In this document: positions 1-7,716 of the stretch, piece after piece | How the letters are laid out: each line of letters begins with the position of its first letter | Numbering within the stretch: position 1 is the stretch's first letter | Source of the DNA: Acidobacteriaceae bacterium | Lineage (GTDB): Bacteria; Acidobacteriota; Terriglobia; Terriglobales; Acidobacteriaceae | Reading direction: 5' to 3' | Length of the DNA stretch: 64,000 bases | Assembly: GCA_021323655.1 (NCBI GenBank) | Contig: JAJPKO010000053.1 | Coordinates: forward strand, 62,001 to 126,000 | Position numbers and translations under genes: made by a program | The notes under the pieces: generated by a model | The model's database searches: none | Told to the model about the DNA's origin: nothing | What the model saw: only the letters and a program-made list of their open reading frames with translations

Positions 1-2
1 TC

Positions 3-506
3 GGTGGCCGCTTTTTTGGGGATTTCCTGAAACACCACCCCAATATCTTTCCCAGCGTCAGCCATACGGCGGGCGTTCTGTTTGTTCTGCTGCTGATCGG
101 CTTTCTCATCTACAGATTCTTTCGTCAGCGCGCTTTTATCAAGGAAATGCGCGCGGCTCGCGTTGAGCCCGATGAGCTAAGACAGATGCTCGACCAGCAC
201 CAGCAGGTTTATATCGTAGACCTGCGGCATCCGCTGGATTACTTACCCGATCCCAGGACGATTCCTGGAGCTGTGATGCTTACGCCAGATAAGCTGGTCG
301 AAAATACGAGCTCGATTCCGCGCGACCGCGACGTCGTACTCTTCTGTACCTGTCCCAGCGAAGCCACGGCGGCGAAGATGGCACTGACTCTTCGTAAAGC
401 GGGTATTTTTCGCGTACGGCCCTTGCGCGGGGGCTTTGATGAATGGAAGCGGCTCGGCTATCCCCTGCAGGACATTCACACAGAAGCGATCGTCCATCCT
501 TCCTGA
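3..506 (+). CDS. DedA-type membrane protein fused to a C-terminal rhodanese domain (5' end outside window)
   Basis: The reading frame is open from the window edge, so only the end of the gene is seen. About 20 residues rich in V, L, I and F (around positions 75-130) form a final membrane helix, followed by basic residues and then a rhodanese domain of about 100 residues. The rhodanese active loop is visible as LFCTCPSEATA, with the usual CxCP arrangement of DedA-rhodanese fusions, and the domain ends with the typical GGFDEW motif. The family links a VTT/DedA membrane domain with sulfurtransferase-like chemistry on the cytoplasmic side; the substrate is not known. The DedA part is inferred from the family, because only its last helix is inside the window. 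The stop TGA is at 504-506. Confidence 0.75.
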   Translation, partial: GGRFFGDFLKHHPNIFPSVSHTAGVLFVLLLIGFLIYRFFRQRAFIKEMRAARVEPDELRQMLDQHQQVYIVDLRHPLDYLPDPRTIPGAVMLTPDKLVENTSSIPRDRDVVLFCTCPSEATAAKMALTLRKAGIFRVRPLRGGFDEWKRLGYPLQDIHTEAIVHPS

Positions 507-534
507 CCAGGGCTGCCCGGTAAAATGAAAATCA

Positions 535-1026
535 ATGCGGAAACAATGGACCCTCAGCCTGCTTGCGACCGTCTTTCTCTGCGGAACCGGCGCGACCCTT
601 CTGTGCCAGGAAAATGAGCCGGTGATTCCCCGCGTAGCTCCGCGCGCTGCAAATACGCTGGTGATGCTGCCCGATGGGTCTACGGTCCATGTAGAGCTGG
701 CCAAAAGCGAAGCCGAACGCGAGTACGGCCTGATGGGACGTACCAGCCTTCCGCAGGGACACGGAATGCTCTTCATCCATGACCGCCCGGGGGCGTACAG
801 CTACTGGATGTATCACTGCAAGATCGGCCTCGACATTATCTGGATGAATGCTGATCACCGCATTGTGGAGTTTTCTCCCAATACGCCGCCGTGCAGAGGA
901 AAGGCTCGCACATGCCCATCCTATGGAGGCCATGCTACCTCGCTGTATGTGCTGGAACTTCCTGTAGGGTCCATCAAGGAACATAATTTAAAGGTGGGCC
1001 AGGTGGTCAACTTTAATCTGGGCTGA
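535..1026 (+). CDS. DUF192 family exported protein
   Basis: A protein of 163 residues with an N-terminal signal peptide (MRKQ, then a hydrophobic run ending near residue 24) and a DUF192 domain over residues 45-160. The family core is clear: VELAKSEAEREYGLMGRTSL, then GMLFIHDRPGAYSYWMYH, then the aspartate-containing DIIWMNADHRIV stretch. The two cysteines in the CRGKARTCPSY segment are typical of many members. The role of the family is unknown; it is small, secreted and widespread in soil bacteria and halophiles. It starts 28 bp after the DedA-rhodanese gene and may be transcribed with it. Its 3' end may overlap a minus-strand gene. Confidence 0.85.
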   Translation: MRKQWTLSLLATVFLCGTGATLLCQENEPVIPRVAPRAANTLVMLPDGSTVHVELAKSEAEREYGLMGRTSLPQGHGMLFIHDRPGAYSYWMYHCKIGLDIIWMNADHRIVEFSPNTPPCRGKARTCPSYGGHATSLYVLELPVGSIKEHNLKVGQVVNFNLG

Positions 1027-1391
1027 AGTTGCACCCGCAGTCCATCGGCCAGCGTCAGTTCCAGGCTGGATTCGTTGCTTACGGTAGCATTTCCGAAGTG
1101 AACCATGCAATGTTCTTCGTGCTGGGCTGCTGGTTTCACTATTCGACGAAGAAGGACTCCTCTATTATCCGTTATGGCGGACGGGAAGTGCTGCTCCGGG
1201 TCTATATTGCTGTGCGCGATGAAAACTGGCAGACCCTCCCTGTCCTGATGCACGATCTTGAAATCCAAAAAAGAAGACATCCGCTCTCTGTGCGGTATCA
1301 GGCACGCACCGTTGGACACGTTCCTTTTGCGTGGACGGCGGGAATTACCGGTGAGCCTTCCGGACGCATTGTTTTCACCACGCACGGACAC
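921..1391 (-). CDS. Hypothetical small protein downstream of the ABC permease
   Basis: An open frame of 156 codons that I do not recognise. It starts at GTG, 35 bp after the stop of the permease gene, with GGAGG 11-12 nt upstream of the GTG, so it may be the third gene of the ABC operon. The first 110 or so codons have ordinary codon use for this genome. The last 35 codons lie on the complement of the DUF192 coding sequence and look like a shadow, so either the gene really overlaps its convergent neighbour by about 105 bp or it has lost its original stop. A competing frame on the plus strand (1029-1430) has no ribosome site and is less likely. No membrane helix or known motif is visible. Confidence 0.35.
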   Translation of the reverse strand: MSVRGENNASGRLTGNSRRPRKRNVSNGACLIPHRERMSSFLDFKIVHQDREGLPVFIAHSNIDPEQHFPSAITDNRGVLLRRIVKPAAQHEEHCMVHFGNATVSNESSLELTLADGLRVQLQPRLKLTTWPTFKLCSLMDPTGSSSTYSEVAWPP

Positions 1392-1426
1392 GCACTTGCC
1401 GACCTCCGCAGAATATACGCAGTCGC

Positions 1427-3166
1427 TTAATCAAGACGGTATTTGGTTTCAGCGAGATGATAAAGGGGGCGCCAGACGAGGCGGTTGATGGTGACCACCA
1501 TGAGGGCCATGATGATCGTCGCCAGAAGGAGCACAGGAAAATTACCCGAGTCGCTGGCAGCGCTGATCTGAGCACCTAGACCAAGAGTGTGGAGCGTCTG
1601 GTCTTTCAGATGGAAGTATTCGGCGATGATGGAAGCATTCCATGCGCCACCCGAGGCGGTGACGAGGCCGGTGATGAGATAGGGAAAGATTCCGGGGAGA
1701 ACGACCGTTGTCCACCGCTGCCAGTTGGAAAAATGAAAGAGAGTGGCGACTTCACGCATGTCCGATGGGATGGCCATGGCACCGGCAATCACGTTGAAAA
1801 GGATGTACCACTGGGTGCCGAGCATCATGAGTGCGATGGAGCCGATGCCGAGACCCGCACCCAGCTTCATAAGACCGATGAGGATGACGGGAAAGAGCGC
1901 AGTTGCGGGAAATGATGCGGCAATCTGCGCAAGGGGCTGCGCAATGCGGGCCAGTTTTGGATTGAAACCGATGGCCACGCCAACGGGGATGGTCCAGGCG
2001 GCGGCCAGAAAGAGAGAAACGTTAACGCGGAAGAAGGTGGCAATCGCACCCAGAAAAATTGTTCCTACTTCAGAATGCGGGACCTGCTTCAGAAGCAGCA
2101 TGGCTTTGAAAGCGGCAAAGCAAACCAACGCCAGAATTACGACCAGGACCAGCCAACTGATGAGCGAGGCACCTCTTCCCTTCTCCTCCGGCTGCGTTAT
2201 CGTGTTTTTGCCTGCCCGGCTTCGCGCCAACGAACGATAGATGCTCTCAGTAAGCGGAACCACTGTATGCCGCTGGATGATGGCGAGGACATTGGACTGA
2301 CGCAGAGCGGCCAGGACCGGAGATTTGACGCGATCGGAAGTCTCAACATTTTCAAACTTGAATTTGTCGGACCAGTCAATGACGGGACGCCATACAAACT
2401 GGTCGGTCAATACGATGATGGCGACCATGGTAAAAAGGCCATAGGTCATGGCCAGAGAATTTCCCGTAGAGGCCGCGGTTTGCAGGTAGGAACCGAGTCC
2501 GGGGAGACGGAACTGGCGATTGCCGACCGGGAACATTTCGCAGACCATGAGGAAGAACCATCCTCCGGCGACAGAAACCATGGAGTTCCAGACCAGGCCA
2601 ATGGCGGCATAAGGCAGCTCAAGCTGCCAGAGGCGCTGCCAGCGGGAGAAGCGGTTGATGGTGCAGGCCTCCCGCAGCTCGCGGGGAATGCTCTTCAATG
2701 AAGAATAAAAGCTGAAGGCCATGTTCCACACCTGGCCGGTAAATATGAGCAGGATGGCGCCGAACTCGATGCCCAATTGACGGCTGGGGATGAGCGACAT
2801 CATGGCCAGCATGACACCGGGCAGGAAGCTGAGCACGGGGATGGATTGCAGAATATCCAGCGTGGCAATCATCAAAGCCTCAAACCGCGGGTTATACGCG
2901 GCTATATAGCCATAAGCCACGGCAAAGAGCAGGCTCAGCAGGTAAGCGACACCGATGCGTACCACCGAGTAGAAAGCATAGATCGGCAGCATGCGAGGGG
3001 ACTGCGAAATTTCCACTTCAGGGACGGCACCGCCCATCCAGTAATGTGCAATCTGCAAAACAGCATAGAAGCCTGCGAGCAAGCCGAAAGCGACGGAGAG
3101 GTCAAGGAAGAAGGGCCAGGTTCGCTCGACAGCCAGTGAGCGCGAAAGCGTATAGCGCGTCTTCAT
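1427..3166 (-). CDS. ABC transporter permease, two fused transmembrane domains (NitT/TauT type)
   Basis: This 579-residue inner membrane protein holds two copies of the binding-protein-dependent permease domain, roughly residues 80-270 and 360-560. Each copy carries the EAA loop that contacts the ATPase: ELREACTINRFSRWQRLWQLELP in the first half and MREVATLFHFSNWQRWTTVVLP in the second. Such fused permeases belong to the nitrate/sulfonate/taurine/bicarbonate importer group; the substrate cannot be read from the sequence. Its ATG overlaps the stop of the upstream ATPase gene in an ATGA (3163-3166), so the two are translationally coupled. No periplasmic binding protein gene is next to it. Confidence 0.85.
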   Translation of the reverse strand: MKTRYTLSRSLAVERTWPFFLDLSVAFGLLAGFYAVLQIAHYWMGGAVPEVEISQSPRMLPIYAFYSVVRIGVAYLLSLLFAVAYGYIAAYNPRFEALMIATLDILQSIPVLSFLPGVMLAMMSLIPSRQLGIEFGAILLIFTGQVWNMAFSFYSSLKSIPRELREACTINRFSRWQRLWQLELPYAAIGLVWNSMVSVAGGWFFLMVCEMFPVGNRQFRLPGLGSYLQTAASTGNSLAMTYGLFTMVAIIVLTDQFVWRPVIDWSDKFKFENVETSDRVKSPVLAALRQSNVLAIIQRHTVVPLTESIYRSLARSRAGKNTITQPEEKGRGASLISWLVLVVILALVCFAAFKAMLLLKQVPHSEVGTIFLGAIATFFRVNVSLFLAAAWTIPVGVAIGFNPKLARIAQPLAQIAASFPATALFPVILIGLMKLGAGLGIGSIALMMLGTQWYILFNVIAGAMAIPSDMREVATLFHFSNWQRWTTVVLPGIFPYLITGLVTASGGAWNASIIAEYFHLKDQTLHTLGLGAQISAASDSGNFPVLLLATIIMALMVVTINRLVWRPLYHLAETKYRLD

Positions 3167-4509
3167 TCACCCTCGTTTCCATCCACAATCGCGGCGGTTT
3201 CTTCCACCTCCGGCAGAACGAAGCGGCGCCGGGTGGCGTCGAAGTCGAAGAGCTCGGCATAACGGCCCCAGTTGATGGCAGTCTCGAGCTGGCGCTGGGT
3301 CTCTTCTTCGCTGAACTGCTCGTCAAGCATATCGAGGAAGAACTCTTCCGGAACGGTGTGGTCAGATTTATTGCTGAGTGCGCGAGTGATCTGGCGCAAC
3401 AACAGAACATGACCCAGCGCAGCTTCGCGGAAAAGTTCTTTCTGCTTGAGAATTTCCGACTCAGCAAACTCGCGGCCTTCTGCCGTGATGGATACGTCGC
3501 CTTCTTCGAGCTTGAGAAAGCCGAGCAATTGGGCGGCATCCACAATGGGCAGCAGATCATCGAGTTCAAAGGCGAGTTCATCGGCCAGACGGTAGACGTC
3601 GGCACGTCCGCCAAAATCAATGATGATTTCTAGCAAACCAGCAATGCCGCCCGGACGGGCGTGAGGAAGCATTTCATACCGCATTTCGCGCTGATCGCGG
3701 ATGCGGCGACCATCCACGTGCAGACGGGGAACATCGGGTATGACATCTGGCCGGGTGAGGACGGTGTAGATGTAATCCACCAGTTGAGTGAAGGCGGCGT
3801 TCTTTTTATCGCGCGGCTGCGGCAGACCGACTTTGAAATCTGTACGCACATGACCTGGATTACGCCCAAGCACAATGATGCGGTCGGCAAGCAGAACGGC
3901 CTCTTCAATATTGTGGGTAACGATGAAGATGGCTTGTGTCGGAATGGTCTTCTTCTGCCAGAGCTCGAGGAGTTCGCTGCGCAGGTTCTCTGCCGTGAGA
4001 ACGTCGAGGGCCGAAAAAGGCTCGTCCATAAAGAGGACTTCGGGCTCGACAACGAGGGCACGGGCAAAGCCTACGCGCTGGCGCATTCCACCGGAGAGCT
4101 CTTTGGGGTAGGCGGACTGGAAACCATCGAGTCCGACAGTATCCAGAATTTTGAGGCTGCGGTCTTTGCGCTCTTCTGGTTCTATCCCGCGGGCCTTGAG
4201 AGGGGCCTCTACATTTTCAAGAACGGTAAGCCAGGGAAAAAGGGCAAAACTCTGAAAGACAATGGAGACGTTGATCTCCACAGATCCGATGGGCTTTTCA
4301 TGCCAGAAAACCTGACCGGCTGAGGGTTTGGAGAGTCCTGAGAGCATCCGGAGCAGGGTGGATTTGCCCGAACCCGACGGGCCGAGCAGGGCGACGATTT
4401 CCCCCGGCACAATGGAAAGGTCTGTGGGGGCAATGACCTGAATGCGGTTTTCGCTCGGTTGAGCGTAGAATTTCTCGACCTGCTGCGCTCGGATAATCGC
4501 TTCCGTCAT
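3163..4509 (-). CDS. ABC transporter ATPase with C-terminal AAA-associated domain
   Basis: A 448-residue nucleotide-binding protein that should power the downstream double permease. Residues 1-260 are a NitT/TauT-type ABC domain with Walker A GPSGSGKST, signature LSGGMRQR, Walker B VLFMDEP and the switch histidine in FIVTHNIEEA. Residues 290-440 form the extra C-terminal domain seen in a subgroup of these ATPases (AAA-associated C-terminal domain, PF09821), a helical, acidic region that may act as a regulatory module. The gene overlaps the permease by 4 nt. It diverges from the response regulator at 4773 across a 263-bp region that holds AT-rich stretches but no promoter I can defend. Confidence 0.88.
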   Translation of the reverse strand: MTEAIIRAQQVEKFYAQPSENRIQVIAPTDLSIVPGEIVALLGPSGSGKSTLLRMLSGLSKPSAGQVFWHEKPIGSVEINVSIVFQSFALFPWLTVLENVEAPLKARGIEPEERKDRSLKILDTVGLDGFQSAYPKELSGGMRQRVGFARALVVEPEVLFMDEPFSALDVLTAENLRSELLELWQKKTIPTQAIFIVTHNIEEAVLLADRIIVLGRNPGHVRTDFKVGLPQPRDKKNAAFTQLVDYIYTVLTRPDVIPDVPRLHVDGRRIRDQREMRYEMLPHARPGGIAGLLEIIIDFGGRADVYRLADELAFELDDLLPIVDAAQLLGFLKLEEGDVSITAEGREFAESEILKQKELFREAALGHVLLLRQITRALSNKSDHTVPEEFFLDMLDEQFSEEETQRQLETAINWGRYAELFDFDATRRRFVLPEVEETAAIVDGNEGE

Positions 4510-4772
4510 TGCCGGCTTCCCCGTTTACATTTCTGAAACCTCAGGACGGACCGCACCTGCTCCCGCCTTCAAAAAACGTATGGAATCTGCTGTAAGTGGA
4601 TAGGATTTCAGGAAGATGAAGCATCCTCCTGCTGACAGCGTATCATCTTATGAGATGGTTTTCTCCAGAGTTCATCCATTTTTCTGGCCAATGATTTGAG
4701 GAACAGAAAATTTTAACTGTCCGTAACAATGTGCGTCATAACTAGTAGCCAACCTTAAGAGAGTCGGAGAAG

Positions 4773-5147
4773 ATGCAAGACAATAAGCAGGTAAAGCCTA
4801 GAGTCCTGGTGGCTGACGATGAACGTGTGATTGCTGACACCCTCGCGATTATTCTCAATCAAAGCGGTTTTGAAGCCACAGCCGTTTATAGCGGTGAAAA
4901 GGCGGTGGAAGCGGCGGAATCCATCAAGCCGGACATGGTCATCAGTGACGTGATTATGACCGATCTGAACGGTATTGATGCGGCGATTAAAATTCGCGCC
5001 ATGCTGCCATCATGCAAGATATTGCTCTTCTCGGGGCAGGCAGCCACGGCAGACCTGCTGGATCGTGCACGCAATCAAGGACATGAGTTCGAGATCCTTG
5101 CCAAGCCCGTGCATCCGCAGGACCTGTTGGCAAAACTGAGAGGATGA
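4773..5147 (+). CDS. Stand-alone response regulator receiver domain
   Basis: A 124-residue CheY-like receiver domain without an output domain. The acidic pair D15/D16, the phospho-acceptor D59 (in VISDVIM), the switch serine S87 (LLFSGQ) and the conserved lysine K111 (LAKPVHP) are all present, so it should be phosphorylatable. The ribosome site is GTCGGAGAAG just ahead of the ATG. No histidine kinase is encoded in the window, so the partner is unknown; it may act as a phosphate shuttle or a protein-protein switch. The gene converges on the prenyl synthase gene. Confidence 0.88.
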   Translation: MQDNKQVKPRVLVADDERVIADTLAIILNQSGFEATAVYSGEKAVEAAESIKPDMVISDVIMTDLNGIDAAIKIRAMLPSCKILLFSGQAATADLLDRARNQGHEFEILAKPVHPQDLLAKLRG

Positions 5148-5248
5148 CCGCGTACCGGGAGGGGACAGGTTATGGACCAGTTCCGGCTTGCCTCACAGAC
5201 GCAGTAACCAAACTTTACCGTCAGAGGGGTGCCTGCTTCCCTGATCTT

Positions 5249-6238
5249 CTACTTTTCACGAGCTACTACGAAGTCTGGAACCCACAGCAGGGCGCGCTTG
5301 TATTCAGATTCAGGCAGACCAGTCAGAGCAGTTCGCGCTTTTTCGGCGTAGCGATAGGCCGCGTTCATGGCGTAATCCACCGATCCGTTGCGGGCCAGAA
5401 TGGCAAGAATCTCGTTATGTGTAACGCGGCTGAAGTTCTGTTCAGTAAGCACGGTAAAGATGGAATCGCGGTCCTGCGCGGAGCCATGTTCGAGTGAATG
5501 GATGACGGCAAGAGTGGCTTTGCCTTCGCGCAGATCGCTGGCCACCGGCTTGCCCAGGACTTCCTCGGCGGCAGTGAGATCAAGCACATCATCTACAATC
5601 TGGAATGCCATGCCGAGCGCATGACCGTATTCCCCCATCCGGGCCTCTGCTTCTCCAGTCGCGTTGGCCAGCACGGAGCCAAGCCGCATGGAGACCTCAA
5701 AGAGGCAGGCGGTCTTGCGATAAATGAGATCGTAGTACTCCTGCTCGGTGATCGGGCGGCCTAATGTCTCCATCTGAAGCAGCTCGCCCTCGACCATCTG
5801 TTGGGTCAGGCCAATCAGCAGGTCAAGCACCTTGAAATTGCGCTCTTCCAGGGCGACGCGGAAGGCCTGCATGTAGAGCCAATCTCCGGCAAGAACGCAC
5901 TTGGCATTGCCCCAGGTGGTATTGGCGGAGGGACGTCCGCGGCGCGTGTCCGCGCCATCAATAATATCGTCGTGGACAAGGGTGGCCGTGTGCACCATCT
6001 CAACAACGGCGCCGAGGCGGACCATTCCGCGTCCGGAATAATCCTGGGCCCTGGCCGAAAGCAGCAGCAGCGACGGGCGGATGCGCTTGCCGCCGCCTTC
6101 ACGCAGATACTCTGAAATTTCCGTAATCGCCTTGACGGAGGAGATGGCGTCATCGCCGAATTCGCATTCGATGGCGTGCAGATCATCGTGCAGAAGATCG
6201 AAGACCTCTTTCGCCGTGGTTATAGTGGTTGCGCTCAC
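5249..6238 (-). CDS. Polyprenyl (E-isoprenyl) diphosphate synthase
   Basis: An all-alpha prenyltransferase that extends allylic diphosphates with isopentenyl diphosphate, giving the side chain of quinones or another long-chain prenyl precursor. Both aspartate-rich motifs are present: DDIIDGADTRRGRP (first) and QIVDDVLDL (second), with the GGGKRIRP substrate motif near the N-terminus. I chose the GTG at 6238, preceded by GGAGAG, because it leaves an 11-bp gap to yajQ; an upstream start at 6283 would overlap yajQ by 35 bp. Length from GTG is 329 residues, normal for octaprenyl/heptaprenyl synthases. The chain length made cannot be read with certainty. It is last in a tatD-yajQ-prenyl synthase run. 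Confidence 0.88.
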   Translation of the reverse strand: MSATTITTAKEVFDLLHDDLHAIECEFGDDAISSVKAITEISEYLREGGGKRIRPSLLLLSARAQDYSGRGMVRLGAVVEMVHTATLVHDDIIDGADTRRGRPSANTTWGNAKCVLAGDWLYMQAFRVALEERNFKVLDLLIGLTQQMVEGELLQMETLGRPITEQEYYDLIYRKTACLFEVSMRLGSVLANATGEAEARMGEYGHALGMAFQIVDDVLDLTAAEEVLGKPVASDLREGKATLAVIHSLEHGSAQDRDSIFTVLTEQNFSRVTHNEILAILARNGSVDYAMNAAYRYAEKARTALTGLPESEYKRALLWVPDFVVAREK

Positions 6239-6248
6239 TCGCTCTCCG

Positions 6249-6749
6249 TTAGTTGGACCGGTAATTGGTAAACTGCATATCAATGCCGAGGTCCCTGGAC
6301 TTCAGCAGGGCGATGATCTCTTGCAGTGTGTCACGGTCTTTGCTGCTGACGCGGACGGTATCTCCCTGAATGGACGCCTGCGCCTTCTTTTTCGAGTCTT
6401 TGATGATGCGAACGATGTCTTTGGCTTTTTCCGTGGGAATGCCCTGCTGAAGACTGATCTTCTGACGAACAGAAGAACCGGCTGCCGGCTCAATTTTGCC
6501 GTAGGTGAGGGCCTTTAAAGAAATGCCACGTTTGACCAGCTTCTGGCGAAGAATTTCATTAATGGCCTCCAGCTTGTATTCATCGGCGCTAGCAAGCTGG
6601 ATGGCGTCAGCGCCCTCAATCTGAATTTCAGAGTGCGAGTCTTTCAGATCAAATCGGGTGCGGATCTCCTTGACGGCCTGTTCCACCGCATTCCGTACTT
6701 CCTGCAGGTCTACTTTGCTGACGATATCGAAAGAATTTTCCCCGGCCAT
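6249..6749 (-). CDS. yajQ: YajQ family nucleotide-binding protein
   Basis: A 166-residue cytoplasmic protein of the YajQ/DUF520 family, which folds into two RNP-like domains; some members bind cyclic di-GMP or nucleotides. The N-terminus MAGENSFDIVSKVD and the internal FDLKDS and RRTDYKLE-like (ADEYKLEAI) motifs fit the family closely. The start is set by the ATG at 6749, with GGAG 5 nt upstream and a family-typical length of about 163 residues; the frame stays open further upstream but lacks family similarity there. The gene lies between tatD and the prenyl synthase with short gaps. Confidence 0.92.
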   Translation of the reverse strand: MAGENSFDIVSKVDLQEVRNAVEQAVKEIRTRFDLKDSHSEIQIEGADAIQLASADEYKLEAINEILRQKLVKRGISLKALTYGKIEPAAGSSVRQKISLQQGIPTEKAKDIVRIIKDSKKKAQASIQGDTVRVSSKDRDTLQEIIALLKSRDLGIDMQFTNYRSN

Positions 6750-6789
6750 AACTCCAGATCTCTTAAAAAGATTGCTAAATGCGCTAACT

Positions 6790-7617
6790 TCAGTGTGCCA
6801 TGTCCGGAGGGATATTGAAAAACCGGTGGAAGTTTTCTGACGTGCGGAAAGCGACTTCCTCCACAGAAAAACCACGGGTTTCAGCCAGTTTCACTGCTGT
6901 TTGCACAACCCATGCAGGTTCGTTCCGTTTGCCGCGATTGGGAACGGGCGCCAGGAAGGGTGCATCGGTCTCAATGAGTACGCGATCGAGCGAGACCTGA
7001 GCAGCAGCATCGCGGATGAACTGAGCCTTGGGGAAGGTGATATTTCCGGCAAAAGAAATCAGAAAACCGCAATCCATGGCGCGTTTTGCGTGACGCCATT
7101 CTCCGGTAAAGCAGTGCAGAATGCCGCCTAGCCCGGTCGCTGACCACTCCTGTTCGATCATCTCCAGCATGTCGTCCCATGCGTTGGTGCTGTTGTCGGA
7201 GGGGCGACAGTGAATGATGATGGGCCTTTTGTGCGCGGCCGCAATCTCCATCTGCTGGCGGAAAACGGTTTTCTGGATATCACGTGGAGAATGATCGTAA
7301 AAGTAGTCGAGGCCAATTTCGCCGCAGGCGATGACCTCTGGCTGCTGAAGTAGCGCGTTTAGTTTGTCTATTGCTGCGCCGTCAGCAAGCTGAGCTTCGT
7401 GGGGATGAACTCCGGCTGAAGCGAAGATGCGGGGCACTTCGGGACGTCCAGCGTATTCCCTGCTGATTTCCAGTGCGCGATGCATTGTTTCAGGGCTATC
7501 TCCTATGCCAATAGACAGGATTGTGCGTACACCTGCCTGCCACGCGCGCGTGAGCATGGCGTCGCGGTCTTCATCGTAACGCGCACTGTCGAGGTGGGCA
7601 TGTGAGTCTATAAGCAC
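6790..7617 (-). CDS. tatD: TatD family metal-dependent DNase/hydrolase
   Basis: A TIM-barrel metallohydrolase of the TatD/YcfH/YabD family, acting as a 3'-5' exonuclease or other phosphodiesterase. The metal ligands are in place: DSHAHLD at the N-terminus, the glutamate in CGEIGLDYFYD, the histidine in IIIHCR, the histidine in ILHCFTGE and the aspartate in LIETDAPFLAP. I prefer the GTG at 7617, which gives the standard N-terminus (V/M)LIDSHAHLD; a longer version from GTG 7683 would add 22 residues with no family similarity. It is first in a run with yajQ (41-bp gap) and the prenyl synthase. Confidence 0.92.
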   Translation of the reverse strand: MLIDSHAHLDSARYDEDRDAMLTRAWQAGVRTILSIGIGDSPETMHRALEISREYAGRPEVPRIFASAGVHPHEAQLADGAAIDKLNALLQQPEVIACGEIGLDYFYDHSPRDIQKTVFRQQMEIAAAHKRPIIIHCRPSDNSTNAWDDMLEMIEQEWSATGLGGILHCFTGEWRHAKRAMDCGFLISFAGNITFPKAQFIRDAAAQVSLDRVLIETDAPFLAPVPNRGKRNEPAWVVQTAVKLAETRGFSVEEVAFRTSENFHRFFNIPPDMAH

Positions 7618-7716
7618 AGGGTCTCTGTAACCAGCCAGAAAATAACGGGCCTGAGCGTCACAGATACAATTGCCGAGGCCCACTGTACTGTATTCATGAT
7701 TACATGACAGCAGCCA

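Noticed and set aside
1029-1430. Plus-strand open frame of 133 codons after the DUF192 gene
   Set aside because: It starts 3 bp after the DUF192 stop with no ribosome site and overlaps the end of the permease on the opposite strand; the minus-strand frame has a better ribosome site and gene order.
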